NCBI GenBank assembly: GCA_019359435.1
Contig: JAHHHI010000064.1
Coordinates: 61,951-125,950 of the forward strand
DNA length: 64,000 nucleotides
Direction: 5' to 3'
Source of the DNA: Kaiparowitsia implicata GSE-PSE-MK54-09C
GTDB taxonomy: Bacteria; Cyanobacteriota; Cyanobacteriia; Elainellales; Elainellaceae
The position numbers and the translations under genes were made by a program. Position 1 is the first letter of the stretch; every line of letters starts with the position of its first letter. This document shows, piece after piece, positions 35,899 to 44,192 of the stretch. The notes beneath the pieces are model-generated. The model searched no databases. It was not told the origin of the DNA and saw nothing but the letters and a program-made list of their open reading frames with translations.

Positions 35899-36633
35899 TT
35901 ATGCCTTGGTAGCTTGCTTGCGCAGTGACTCACCCTTGAGGGCGATCCGGTGCGAGCGATGAACGATTCGATCCAGGATTGCCTCGGCCAGCGTCGCGTC
36001 ACTGAACATGCTGTGCCAGTGCTCTGTAGGGAATTGGCTGGTGATGATCAGCGAGCCATGTTGCATACGCTGATCAACGATATCCAGCAGGGTGTAGCCT
36101 ACAGTGGGCTCTACCGGCGCCAGGCCGAAGTCATCAAGGATCAGCAGATGAGCTTTGCTCAAGGCCATCCGGTACTTGGGCAGCGAGCCATCGCCAATGG
36201 CGATTTGCAGTTCCTCGTAGAGCTTCGAAGCTGTTTTGTAGATCACCGAGAAACCTTGTCGGCAGGCCTGGCTGCCAAATGCGCATGCCATCCAGCTTTT
36301 GCCCGTGCCAGTGGCGCCGGTCAGCAGCAGATTCTGCTGCTGTGCAATCCAGGCAAATCCTGCTAGGCCGGCCACCATTTGCTTGTCCAGGCCACGGCTG
36401 CTGCGGTAGTCGACATCCTCCAGGTGCGCGGCATAGCGCAGCTTTGCCTGTTTCAGCAACCGAGCCAGTTTCCGATTCTCGCGCTCGCTGACTTCACGAT
36501 CTACCATCAGCCCCAGGCGATCATCGAAAGGCAATGCCTGCATGCTGGGCTGTTCGAGCTGCTCCTGATAGGCCTTCGCCATCCCGGACAGTTGCAGCTG
36601 TTGGAGCTTGCTGTGGGTCTGCTGGTTCAGCAT
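35899..36633 (-). CDS. istB: IS21-family helper ATPase IstB
   Basis: 244 residues. Walker A is GATGTGKSWMACAFG and Walker B LLILDDFGLAP, followed by ITSQFPTEHWHSMFSD and ILDRIVHRSHRIALKGESLR, the IstB signature. It is an AAA+ protein that helps IstA select the target. It overlaps istA by 7 bases and is intact. Confidence 0.95.
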   Translation of the reverse strand: MLNQQTHSKLQQLQLSGMAKAYQEQLEQPSMQALPFDDRLGLMVDREVSERENRKLARLLKQAKLRYAAHLEDVDYRSSRGLDKQMVAGLAGFAWIAQQQNLLLTGATGTGKSWMACAFGSQACRQGFSVIYKTASKLYEELQIAIGDGSLPKYRMALSKAHLLILDDFGLAPVEPTVGYTLLDIVDQRMQHGSLIITSQFPTEHWHSMFSDATLAEAILDRIVHRSHRIALKGESLRKQATKA

Positions 36634-38186
36634 GTGACGTCATCCTTCTCTTCGGCGAAATAGTGGGCGCCACGGAGGTTTTCGTGGGCAGGGGTGGTTA
36701 TCGGCTGAGCGTTCAGGTTCGGGCGTTTGTCGGGTTGCTCGCGCAGGATCGATTGCAGGCTCTTGAGTGCGAATGTCTTGATACTTAGGGCGTACAAGCA
36801 GGCTTCCTCCAAACGTTGCTCGCCGTGCAGGCGGGCCTCCTTGCGTAGGGCACTTGCCGCCTTGTGTCCGTTGGCCACATCTGGGCGCTCGGTCAAGTGA
36901 TAACGCAGGTGACGCAGGACGGCAGGCCCGACTCGCTCCCCCCATTCCAGGAGGGCAGCGGGTTCGCTATCGCTGTAATACTGGTGATTGGGTGGTCGGT
37001 GCTCTGAGAGGACGCTGATCCCGGGAGTGGTCTGCCTGGGGTGGCTGCCGACGCGCAGGTGGTTGTGGTAGATCTCCACCACCTGGCCGGTGGCACGCAC
37101 ATCCACTTGCTGCTGCACGAGCCGGCTCGGTACCGAGTAGTGATGATTGTCGTACTCCACCAGGTAGTCGCTGCGCACCTTCACCTTGAAGCGCCAATCC
37201 GCATGCTCGTAGAGATGTAGCGGCAGCGGCTGTAACGCCGGCAGTTCCGACTCCATGAACAAGCTGTAGCGGCTGCTGTTTGGCTGCCGCTTGAACGGCC
37301 GCTGATTGAAGGCGGGCAACAACTCCAAAATTGTCTGGTTCAGCTCTTCCAGGCTGAAGAAACGCCGATGCCGGAGGGCTGCCAGCAGCCAGCGCTGCAC
37401 CAATTTGACTCCGGCCTCCACCTTGGCCTTGTCCTTGGGTTTGCGGGGCCGCGTCGGCAGGATAATGGTTTGGTAATGGTGGGCCAGTTGCTGGTAGATC
37501 AGGTTGAGCTGCACCTCATCACGGCTGTGTTTGATAACGGCGGCCTTGAGGTTATCAAGCACCAACAGCCGAGGTACGCCACCCAGGAAGTTGAATGCCT
37601 GGACATGGCCATGCAGCCAGTCCTCGATGCGCTGGCTCCAGAGAGCACAGGCAAAGGTGTAGTTGGAGTAACCCAGCACGGCCACGAAGATTTGTGCCTG
37701 ACGCGGTTCGGGCTGGCCATCTACATAGATCGGCATGGTCTGCCCAGAGAAATCCAAGAACAGCTTGTCGCCAGGCAGGTGTACCTGGCGCATCACCAGC
37801 GGCCGCTGCCGCATGAACTGGCGATAGCTGGCCGTGAATTGGGAATAAGCAATGCCATCAGGCTCGGTGGCCCGCCATTCACGCCAGAGTAGCTCCAGGG
37901 TGACACTGGGGTTGCGCATCTCTGCGTGCACCCAGTTCCAGTCTGGAATGGCTTTCAAGCGGAAGCCGTTGAAAGGCGTCATGCCTAGCCGCTGATAAAG
38001 CTGCTCATCACTCCAACTGGCCAGTTGCGCCACATCGCACTCAATGTTTTCCAGATGCCGGCGCAACCGCTTGAGGCTGTTGCGCGACAGCCCGATACTG
38101 ACAGCAATTTCCCGGGTTGATAGTTGCGTGCTGTAGTGCATGCGCACGGCTTCGCGCAGCAATCGGGGTTCAATCCTGACTCTCAC
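36627..38186 (-). CDS. istA: IS21-family transposase IstA
   Basis: 519 residues with an N-terminal HTH (LSTREIAVSIGLSRNSLKRL), an rve/DDE core (KLFLDFSGQTMPIYVDGQ, LLVLDNLKAAVIKH, KDKAKVEAGVKLVQRW with the catalytic Glu) and a C-terminal beta domain. It is full length, so the element was recently active. Element termini are not confirmed; they probably lie near 35.8 kb and 38.2-38.3 kb. Confidence 0.95.
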   Translation of the reverse strand: MRVRIEPRLLREAVRMHYSTQLSTREIAVSIGLSRNSLKRLRRHLENIECDVAQLASWSDEQLYQRLGMTPFNGFRLKAIPDWNWVHAEMRNPSVTLELLWREWRATEPDGIAYSQFTASYRQFMRQRPLVMRQVHLPGDKLFLDFSGQTMPIYVDGQPEPRQAQIFVAVLGYSNYTFACALWSQRIEDWLHGHVQAFNFLGGVPRLLVLDNLKAAVIKHSRDEVQLNLIYQQLAHHYQTIILPTRPRKPKDKAKVEAGVKLVQRWLLAALRHRRFFSLEELNQTILELLPAFNQRPFKRQPNSSRYSLFMESELPALQPLPLHLYEHADWRFKVKVRSDYLVEYDNHHYSVPSRLVQQQVDVRATGQVVEIYHNHLRVGSHPRQTTPGISVLSEHRPPNHQYYSDSEPAALLEWGERVGPAVLRHLRYHLTERPDVANGHKAASALRKEARLHGEQRLEEACLYALSIKTFALKSLQSILREQPDKRPNLNAQPITTPAHENLRGAHYFAEEKDDVTC

Positions 38187-38308
38187 ATCAAACCCCTTCT
38201 TCCCCTGGCATGGGGAGTCGAACGGCAGGCAATAGCCTGCCCTTGACCTTGACAGTCGATAGAAGGACGCTGAGAATCTGCAAGCGCTGTAGTGCTTGCT
38301 TCATCCAG

Positions 38309-38341
38309 AAAGGCTCGGAGTTGCCGCTCCGGGCCTTTTTT
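38309..38341 (+). terminator. Rho-independent terminator
   Basis: AAAGGC-CGGAG / CTCCG-GGCCTTT with loop TTGCCG is followed by a T run. It lies to the right of istA and to the left of the minus-strand HTH gene. No gene end directly precedes it, so it may belong to a gene destroyed by the IS. Confidence 0.55.
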
Positions 38342-38408
38342 GCGTCCACTGTTTTACCTCTTACGTCTACTCGCTATTTGATAGCGCTCCCTCCCTCTCA
38401 CGCCTGCA

Positions 38409-38600
38409 TCAGTGCCTGTTATCGGTACCGGCCTGCGCGGCCAGCCAACGCTCGACTTCCTGCTTGAGGAAAAGGCGACGGCGACCAACGCGAAACGAAG
38501 GCGGCATGGGCAGCCCCATGCTCAGCCGGTTGCGCGCCGTGTGCTCCGAAATTCTGAGAATCTGACTCACCTCTGTGAGTGTCATCGTCTCCACCGTCAT
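38409..38600 (-). CDS. AlpA/excisionase-like HTH protein
   Basis: 63 residues: LTEVSQILRISEHTARNRLS then PSFRVGRRRLFLKQEVERWL, the HTH_17 winged helix of excisionases and AlpA regulators. It fits the integrase at 42.9 kb as a recombination directionality factor, but the distance is 4.5 kb. It is divergent from the next gene. Confidence 0.7.
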   Translation of the reverse strand: MTVETMTLTEVSQILRISEHTARNRLSMGLPMPPSFRVGRRRLFLKQEVERWLAAQAGTDNRH

Positions 38601-38679
38601 CCCCTCGCCTGAGCTGCAATATCCCGATGCCGCATGCTAGGCAGTTGAGGGATACTCATCTACTAGCCAGTTTGGACAC

Positions 38680-39675
38680 TTGATTTTGCCGCTCTACCTG
38701 GATGATGAATTTCTCGACACCTTCGTTTACGAAGAAGTGGCCGTAGCGCTGTGGGCCATTCGGCTGCATGTGCATGACGTGGCCGTAACGCCTGCACTGG
38801 CGTTGCGCCTGATCAAGCAGTACCTCATGCCGCTGCTCGATCCAGAGCACTGGCATCTGCTGCACAAGCAGCGCAGAGCGACCTGGGATGGCATCTGGAT
38901 GATTTGCGCGGAGTTGGGTTTCCTCATGGGGAAATCGAACGACCCGCTGCTCGCCGATCTGCGTATTGCTGTCGAGGTGATTCATTCGCACACCACCCTG
39001 CCGCCACGGACATTCACATTCCCGACGGTCATCGAGGTCACCTATTTCATCAGCATGTGCAGTCAGCTGCGGATACCGGTGCAAAGCCAGATCCGCGCAG
39101 AGTATGGGCAGCAAATCGATCCATTCAATTTCTGCACGCTGTGCTGGAGGCATCCTCTGCCAGGGCGAAAGCTCTGTGCGGAGCATGCTCCTGGAACCCC
39201 GTTGCAGGTGGGGGAAGAGGGGAAGCGAGCAGCGGCAGCCCGCTATAAGTCAGGCATGCGCCAGAGGGGACACTTCGACAAATCAGTGAACCGCATCTTG
39301 ACGCGGGAGGTGACAGAGTTTCACGAAGGCCTATTCACACCGGCGGTTCTGCTCCCGGAGCGAGGCATAACCAACTGGCTCAGCCATCGCCGGCCGCTGC
39401 TCTGGCAATGGATCGAAGAGCAGCAGCACATACTGAACGATGAGAGTGCAGTCGAAGTACTACTGGATTTACTGCATAAGCCTGATGGACTGCCGCCCAA
39501 AGCGCAGCATGTCTACCGATTGATCAACCAGCATCTACAAGCCAACCCCATGCTTATCTGGCCGATGCTAATTCGTGCAGAGGGCTGGTTGCAGAGCCGC
39601 GCGGACATGCAGAAACGATGGGGTGGAAAGCGCCCTGGAGCTGGGCGCCCAACCAGAAGTGACGTGCGGAGGTGA
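38680..39675 (+). CDS. Hypothetical island protein with Cys/His cluster
   Basis: 331 residues from TTG 38680; the frame is open to 38,641 with no ATG. The middle contains FNFCTLCWRHPLPGRKLCAE H, a C-x2-C...C-x2-H pattern that could bind zinc. The C-terminus is basic (KRWGGKRPGAGRPTRSD), with a GRP-type DNA-binding-like tail. It may be a DNA-associated accessory protein of the dusA-type island. No function is assigned. Confidence 0.6.
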   Translation: MILPLYLDDEFLDTFVYEEVAVALWAIRLHVHDVAVTPALALRLIKQYLMPLLDPEHWHLLHKQRRATWDGIWMICAELGFLMGKSNDPLLADLRIAVEVIHSHTTLPPRTFTFPTVIEVTYFISMCSQLRIPVQSQIRAEYGQQIDPFNFCTLCWRHPLPGRKLCAEHAPGTPLQVGEEGKRAAAARYKSGMRQRGHFDKSVNRILTREVTEFHEGLFTPAVLLPERGITNWLSHRRPLLWQWIEEQQHILNDESAVEVLLDLLHKPDGLPPKAQHVYRLINQHLQANPMLIWPMLIRAEGWLQSRADMQKRWGGKRPGAGRPTRSDVRR

Positions 39676-39911
39676 TTACTTCGCGCGGTAGCGCTCAAGC
39701 AGTAGACGCAGCTCACGGTTACGCGCGCCGTAAAGCAACAATGCATGCTGGTAGGCCAGCACGTCACTGCCCGGCAAGGAGTACTCCACGTCCACTACTT
39801 CCTGTTGCAAAGCCTTCCATTCAGCCACAAGGTCGGAGTCCGGTTCGGGCTGCCGGCTCTCGGCATAAATCAGCAGGAAACTGGATCGCCCACCTTGGCG
39901 AGATCAGCCAT
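39676..39911 (-). pseudogene. Frameshifted small conserved gene
   Basis: The minus-strand start MADLAKVGDP runs into a stop. Shifting by one base continues SFLLIYAESRQPEPDSDLVA, then EYSLPGSDVLAYQHALLLYG and ends LLLERYRAK. The two pieces form a coherent protein of about 78 residues with one frameshift near 39,876. Its function is unknown. It converges on the preceding gene with no gap. Confidence 0.45.
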
Positions 39912-40057
39912 GCGCAAGTTCCTTGTGCAAACAAAACTGCGAGGGTACCAAGCAGTACGTGGGGCAGCTTGGTTGTACCTGCAATTTCAGACAAATCTCA
40001 CAGGCCCGCAGAGCTATCCGGCCACCACTCGGTTTTCACCTTGGCTCACCTTGCGTG

Positions 40058-40112
40058 AGCACTGCGGGATCGCAGCTGGGGAACGCTCGATCTCAGCCGG
40101 TCAGTCGTTCCG
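40058..40112 (+). repeat. Second copy of the 55-base repeat
   Basis: The same segment as at 33,602-33,656 in the same orientation: AGCACTGCGGGATCGCAGC...CTCGATCTCAGCCGGTCAG. The flanks on both sides differ, so only this short unit is shared. Confidence 0.6.
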
Positions 40113-40204
40113 TGACGCCATTCTATCAAAAAATCTAATCGCGGCCCCACCTCCAGAAATACTTAGCCCGGTCACGTCGCCGCAGGCTTGCTCTGACGAC
40201 CAGG

Positions 40205-40310
40205 CCACTTCAGCTGTGAGAGTTCTTCATCACTTGCTCTGGGTCAGAATCATCAGCGCGGGCGGGTCACAATCGCTGGAACAGGGTGTCAGCATCACTG
40301 GAATACACAG
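40205..40310 (+). repeat. IS21-type end, direct copy 1
   Basis: CACTTCAGCTGTGAGAGTTC...GGGTCAGAATCATCAGCGCG...GGGTGTCAGCATCACTGG-AATACACAG. It carries several copies of the GGGTCA-N-AATC-type terminal repeat. It matches 42,446-42,580 apart from one repeat unit fewer. No transposase is attached. Confidence 0.65.
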
Positions 40311-40503
40311 GCCGGCACAAGAAATCTCGCCATGATCAATCGGATTTGTCTGATAGATAATGTCAGGACAATTCAATAAATTGGGAGGTAAATTTGCTCG
40401 TGTACAATTATCGAGTAGTTCTGCCATTCGCGTCACCTTGTATCCTGAATCATGTCGCATTTGGGATATTAAGTGCAGGCTAGACAATGGCTTACAGAAC
40501 GGC

Positions 40504-40575
40504 AAGGAACGTTATCCGACACAGTCGGCGCAAAAAATTACGCCAGTTTTTCGTCTACTTATAATTAGGCGTAAG
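40504..40575 (+). other. attI-like sequence, copy 1 (degenerate)
   Basis: AAGGAACGTTATCCGACAC (40,504-40,522) matches AAGGAACGTTATCAGACAC at 59,173 with one mismatch. It is followed about 40 bases later by a TTACGCC...AGGCGTAA inverted repeat containing ATTAGGC. In the array at 59 kb the same word lies just before the first cassette. The cassette that follows here begins (A)TTAGGC and its attC begins GCCTAAC, as expected. Confidence 0.5.
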
Positions 40576-40591
40576 AGCAAAGCCATTGTCG

Positions 40592-40765
40592 ATGACCGTG
40601 CACAGGAACACAGCAGTCGCATCGCGGCGCCAGAACAGAATCGAGTGGCCGTCTGAAGATAGAGGCCGTTATTTGTGCTCAGCAAGGGTGTTGCTTTCAG
40701 GAAATGCGCACATCACAAATGACTTCCGGGGTCGAAGCCGACATACCGTGCGCCCCGCCGGTTAA
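40592..40765 (+). CDS. Small cassette ORF
   Basis: 57 codons (MTVHRNTAVASRRQNRIEW...), basic and Arg-rich, inside the first cassette of the 40.5-kb fragment. The short distance from the cassette boundary (about 24 bases) and its location before an attC support a cassette gene. The composition gives no function and the coding status is uncertain. Confidence 0.3.
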   Translation: MTVHRNTAVASRRQNRIEWPSEDRGRYLCSARVLLSGNAHITNDFRGRSRHTVRPAG

Positions 40766-40809
40766 GCTCAGTGTTGGCAGCAAGTCCTTCGTCCGGCTCG
40801 AAGTCCGCT

Positions 40810-40885
40810 GCCTAACAACTGGTTCAAGTCACTCGCTTCGCTCGTTCGGGACCGCGTTCCGCGGCCCCTTAACCAAACGTTAGGC
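40810..40885 (+). repeat. attC site (76 bp), island copy
   Basis: Outer core words are GCCTAAC (40,810) and GTTAGGC (40,879-40,885), with inner arms CTGGTTCAA and TTAACCA and a GC-rich apex (GGACCGCG...CGCGGCCCC). It has the same length and ends as the array at 59.5-62.2 kb but a different apical stem. Confidence 0.9.
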
Positions 40886-40907
40886 AATAACACAGAGGAA
40901 ATCAGAT

Positions 40908-41336
40908 ATGGCAAACATTGAGCACATCCAATACATAAACGCTCCTGTGGAAAAGGTATACGAAGTGCTGACGTCTGAGAGTGGATTGGCTGAGGTGTGG
41001 ACTCAAGAATTAACATTCACTGCTCAATTGGGCGTAGTCAATGAATTCAAGTTCGGAGATGAAGCCCCGACAAGAATGAAAATTACAGAATTGGTCAAGA
41101 ATGAAAAAATGGGTTGGCATTGCACTGACTCAGATCCTGAGTGGGTGGGAACTAACATCACTTTCGATTTCAATCAATTGGGTGGCAAGACTTCGATCAC
41201 TCTCCGTCATGCTGACTGGAAGTCAGTAACGGAATTCTATCGCTTCTGTAATTATAACTGGGCAATTTTCCTGCTCAGCTTGAAGCAATACTGTGAAGAA
41301 GGAAAAGGCATCAACTACCAATCCCGAAGGTTTTAG
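40908..41336 (+). CDS. SRPBCC/AHSA1-domain protein, integron cassette gene
   Basis: 142 residues. IQYINAPVEKVYEVLTSESG is the typical START/SRPBCC opening and SLKQYCEEGKG the closing helix; between lie WTQELTFTAQLG and TNITFDFNQLGGKTSITL. The fold binds hydrophobic ligands in a deep pocket; the ligand is unknown. It starts 23 bases after the attC boundary with an AGAGGAAAT site. A degenerate attC start (GCCTAGC) follows at about 41,342, so its own attC has decayed. Confidence 0.8.
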   Translation: MANIEHIQYINAPVEKVYEVLTSESGLAEVWTQELTFTAQLGVVNEFKFGDEAPTRMKITELVKNEKMGWHCTDSDPEWVGTNITFDFNQLGGKTSITLRHADWKSVTEFYRFCNYNWAIFLLSLKQYCEEGKGINYQSRRF

Positions 41337-41433
41337 TCGTGCCTAGCAGTCGCAAGCACGCGGTGAGCGGCTGGTCGTATGTGCATCCACATCTGAAGCA
41401 AGCAGAAAAAAAGCACATGCAGAAGAAACAATT

Positions 41434-41964
41434 TTGATTAATCTTCTTGCAAACGAACCATGCCCACAGCGGTTCTCTGGAATCGCGCCACTGAAAGCTG
41501 CGTTAAATTCCTTTGAGCTGCGTTTTATAGAAATACTCAAATCCGAAGAATTTTCAGGGTCAGAGCTCAAAGCAGCGGTACTGATGCTTGAATTTCCAGA
41601 AAAATATGCCAATGCTTACTGCAGCAACTTTTGCTCTTTGCTAGTCCACACAGCAGGTAAAAATTACGCACACGTAGTCAACTATATGGATGCGTCAATT
41701 TCGCCTAACAATGTATATGGACTCTCCTCACAAATAGTGGGTAAAGCTTTTGATCTGCCCTGTCGTCGGTGCGGTTGCATGCGTATATCCGGCCTTACTA
41801 TGGGCTCAACACCCTGGCCATTCTTTAATTCGCGCAACGGGGCCCAGCGCTCAAGAGATCTTTCGGATCAGCATTACTATCGGCCTTGTTCCACTGCAGG
41901 ACTCGCCTGTTCCGTCAGTGCTGCTACTCACCACAACCACAAGAAAACCATCACCCCTTACTAA
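41434..41964 (+). CDS. Hypothetical protein, 3' end fused to IS debris
   Basis: From TTG 41,434 the frame reads INLLANEPCPQRFSGIAPLK then SFELRFIEILKSEEFSGSEL and NAYCSNFCSLLVHTAGKNYA, a plausible soluble protein. It is open further upstream without a start. After about 41,740 the residues look random and overlap IS110 remnants, so the native C-terminus is probably lost. No family is recognised. Confidence 0.35.
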   Translation: MINLLANEPCPQRFSGIAPLKAALNSFELRFIEILKSEEFSGSELKAAVLMLEFPEKYANAYCSNFCSLLVHTAGKNYAHVVNYMDASISPNNVYGLSSQIVGKAFDLPCRRCGCMRISGLTMGSTPWPFFNSRNGAQRSRDLSDQHYYRPCSTAGLACSVSAATHHNHKKTITPY

Positions 41965-41991
41965 TTTTCCCCGCCGTCGAGCGGGCTTCGC

Positions 41992-42117
41992 ACTTTTCCA
42001 GTCGCCGCAGAAACGCCGCTCATGGCACCACGCCGCCCAGCAGATCCGCACCAGCTTGTTGGCCAGGGCCACTGCCGCTTTGTTGTGACCGATCCGCTTC
42101 GCCGTCTCCAATGCCTC
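41992..42117 (-). pseudogene. IS110-family transposase C-terminal remnant
   Basis: The minus strand reads ALETAKRIGHNKAAVALANK then LVRICWAAWCHERRF, the characteristic end of IS110/IS1111 transposases. The N-terminal DEDD domain is absent. Confidence 0.75.
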
Positions 42118-42138
42118 AACAGCGAGGTTGGCCGAGCG

Positions 42139-42300
42139 ATGATCACCCGCCGTTTCGCCACCCTGGAGCCGGTGTTCGGCAACCTGCGTCAAAACAAGCA
42201 CCTGGATCGCTTCAGCCTGTCAGCCTGTCAGCCTGCGCGGGCGCGACCGGGTGCATGGCCAGTGGACGCTCTAATGCGTGCCCCATAACATCGAGGAGCT
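42139..42300 (+). pseudogene. IS1182-type transposase C-terminal remnant
   Basis: The plus strand reads ITRRFATLEPVFGNLRQNKH LDRF. Then, in another frame and across a stop, it reads GRDRVHGQWTL and HNIEELAN. These are the decayed C-terminal motifs (R-x-G/T-x-EPVFGN...QW...HNIEK) of IS1182-family transposases. Confidence 0.7.
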
Positions 42301-42445
42301 GGCAAATCGCAGAGCCTGGAGATGAGCCACGCGACCCGCAGAATCCCCCAAGGCCTTCCAGCGCTCCGATACGGGCTACAGTGCGGCGATAGAAACTTCA
42401 ACAGCGCCGAAACAGCCATGCACCGATACCTGTCCTTACGACAGG

Positions 42446-42580
42446 ACACTTCAGCTGTGAGAGTTCCTCATCACTCGCACCTGCCCTTGGGTCAGAATCA
42501 TCAGCGCGGTGGATCACAATCACTGGAATGGGTGGGTCACAATCGCTGGAATAGGGTGTCAGCATCACTGGAATACACAG
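42446..42580 (+). repeat. IS21-type end, direct copy 2
   Basis: CACTTCAGCTGTGAGAGTTC...GGGTCAGAATCATCAGCGCG, then GTGGATCACAATCACTGG, GTGGGTCACAATCGCTGG and GTGTCAGCATCACTGG. This gives at least three regularly repeated units. It is the longer version of the end at 40,205, in the same orientation. Confidence 0.7.
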
Positions 42581-42676
42581 CTCGCGCCAATACGCCCGTC
42601 TGCGACTTAGCTTGTTTGGAAAAAAAATTGATCCGATAAGCTGAGTCCACTGAAATGGCAAATAGGGCATAGAGCA

Positions 42677-42937
42677 ATGAAAACGCTGTTTTTGCTGATG
42701 GCTCAATACAACGGGCAGGTGATAATCCCACTTGATCGAGTTTGTCAGGATTACTTTTCACACCTCAGCCCCGAGATGTTCCTGCGTAAGGCTCTAGCCG
42801 GGCAAATAAAGATACCGATAACCCGCCTGGAGCATAGCCAGAAGTCCGCCAAAGGAATCCACCTGCAAGACTTGGCGAGCTATCTCGACGATCAACGCGC
42901 AGCAGCCGTCAAAGAATGTCGGCAGCTATCCGCCTGA
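42677..42937 (+). CDS. PrtN-like pyocin activator family protein
   Basis: 86 residues: MKTLFLLMAQYNGQVIIPLD then CQDYFSHLSPEMFLRKALAG and GIHLQDLASYLDDQRAAAVK. These match the PrtN family. PrtN activates pyocin genes in P. aeruginosa. Small relatives sit beside integrases of islands and prophages, probably controlling excision or cargo. Its 3' end overlaps the integrase gene on the other strand by 12 bases. Confidence 0.8.
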   Translation: MKTLFLLMAQYNGQVIIPLDRVCQDYFSHLSPEMFLRKALAGQIKIPITRLEHSQKSAKGIHLQDLASYLDDQRAAAVKECRQLSA

Positions 42938-44068
42938 CTGCTTACGCTTGGCCACTGCCGCGCCAAAGCTCACTTGCATCTCTATGACCTTCGGCAGCCA
43001 CTCCCAACCTGCGAAAGAATCCCCATCCCCATGCAGGTGGGTGTAGCGCCGAAGTGAGTTCCAGTCCCGGTGGCCAGAAACACTCGCCACCCGGGGAATA
43101 TCCCAGTCCATTTCAAACAGCCTACTCACGCCACCATGCCGTAGATCATGGAAGTGAAGATCCTCAATCTGCGTCCGCTCAATCGCCCGCGCCCACGCGC
43201 CCTGTATCGCATCTCCCGTGTACGGAAATATTTCTTCGTAGACCCGAGGCATGCTTTGCACGATGGCCCAAGCCTCTGGCGGCAGATGACACCACACATC
43301 ATTGCCCCACTTGTCGCCGGGATTTTTCATATCGCGGACCAGTACCGCTTGCCGATCTTCGTCCAAGTCTGCCCAACGAATCCGCACAATTTCGTCCTGC
43401 CGCCGGGTCGAGAACAAAGCAAAGAGCACGACCTTGGGCATGTGCACCGACAAAGGGCGTGCTTTCAAAACATCGCAGAATCGTTCCAGCAACAGAGCCA
43501 ACTCAGACGGGGTCGGCCGCCGCTCGCGCTCACGACTCTTCATCTTGTAACCCAGCTTATTGAGTACCATCCGGGCATCGGTCATAGCGCCGGCCGGCAC
43601 ATCATATCCCCAGGCTGGGCGGGCGACTGACAGCACCGCGCCAAGATGGGCCAGATCATTGCCGGCAGTTTGCGGCTGAACACCACCACCTTCTGAGCTC
43701 ATTCTCCACAGCGCATAGTCAACCAGCACCTGGCTGGTCATCTGCGCGGGCGTCATATCACCCAGGTACGAAGCCATTACCGCACGCAGTGTGTACTCCT
43801 TCGTCCGCCCAAGCGGCTGAGCCTGGCCGACCTCTGCCAAGTACTTATCGATTACATCCCTGAGCAGCACACCGCCCCTCTTGGCGCGCTCGATTGCACC
43901 CGGCTCACTTAGCTCAGTCTCGCGGCGCTTTACCCACGCCTCGGCCGCCTTCTTGCGCGCGAAGGTCTGGCTCTCTGTGTAAACTTGCACCCCATCTTTT
44001 TTGATTCGAATCTGAGCGGTGTAACTGATCGTGCCGTCAGCCCTCTTTCGCGGTCTGATCGTTGCCAT
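42926..44068 (-). CDS. Tyrosine integrase of the dusA-associated type
   Basis: 380 residues from ATG 44,068 (MATIRPRKRADGTISYTAQI). An upstream in-frame extension lacks support and would run through the repeats. It has an N-terminal arm-binding domain, a SAM-like core-binding domain (LLRDVIDKYLAEVGQ) and a catalytic domain with Arg in LFALFSTRRQDEIVRIRW, HDLRHGGVSRL, SGHRDWNSLRRYTHL and the Tyr nucleophile. Its start faces dusA. A family of integrases inserting into the 5' end of dusA is documented, and the placement fits exactly. It is intact. Confidence 0.92.
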   Translation of the reverse strand: MATIRPRKRADGTISYTAQIRIKKDGVQVYTESQTFARKKAAEAWVKRRETELSEPGAIERAKRGGVLLRDVIDKYLAEVGQAQPLGRTKEYTLRAVMASYLGDMTPAQMTSQVLVDYALWRMSSEGGGVQPQTAGNDLAHLGAVLSVARPAWGYDVPAGAMTDARMVLNKLGYKMKSRERERRPTPSELALLLERFCDVLKARPLSVHMPKVVLFALFSTRRQDEIVRIRWADLDEDRQAVLVRDMKNPGDKWGNDVWCHLPPEAWAIVQSMPRVYEEIFPYTGDAIQGAWARAIERTQIEDLHFHDLRHGGVSRLFEMDWDIPRVASVSGHRDWNSLRRYTHLHGDGDSFAGWEWLPKVIEMQVSFGAAVAKRKQSGG

Positions 44069-44128
44069 GGTGGTACATCCTGTTTGCCGGTGGTACATGC
44101 GAGCATTTAGGTGGTACAGCGTACCACC
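44069..44128. promoter_or_regulatory. Direct GGTGGTACA repeats upstream of the integrase
   Basis: GGTGGTACA at 44,069, 44,089 and 44,110 (spacing 20 and 21), then the inverted word GTACCACC at 44,121-44,128. Two-turn spacing next to the integrase start suggests arm-type sites or an autoregulatory operator. Confidence 0.6.
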
Positions 44129-44192
44129 CGACTTTTAAAAATGCCCGCAAACCCCCGAAAACACGTCAGAAACACGCACACCGGAGACACCC

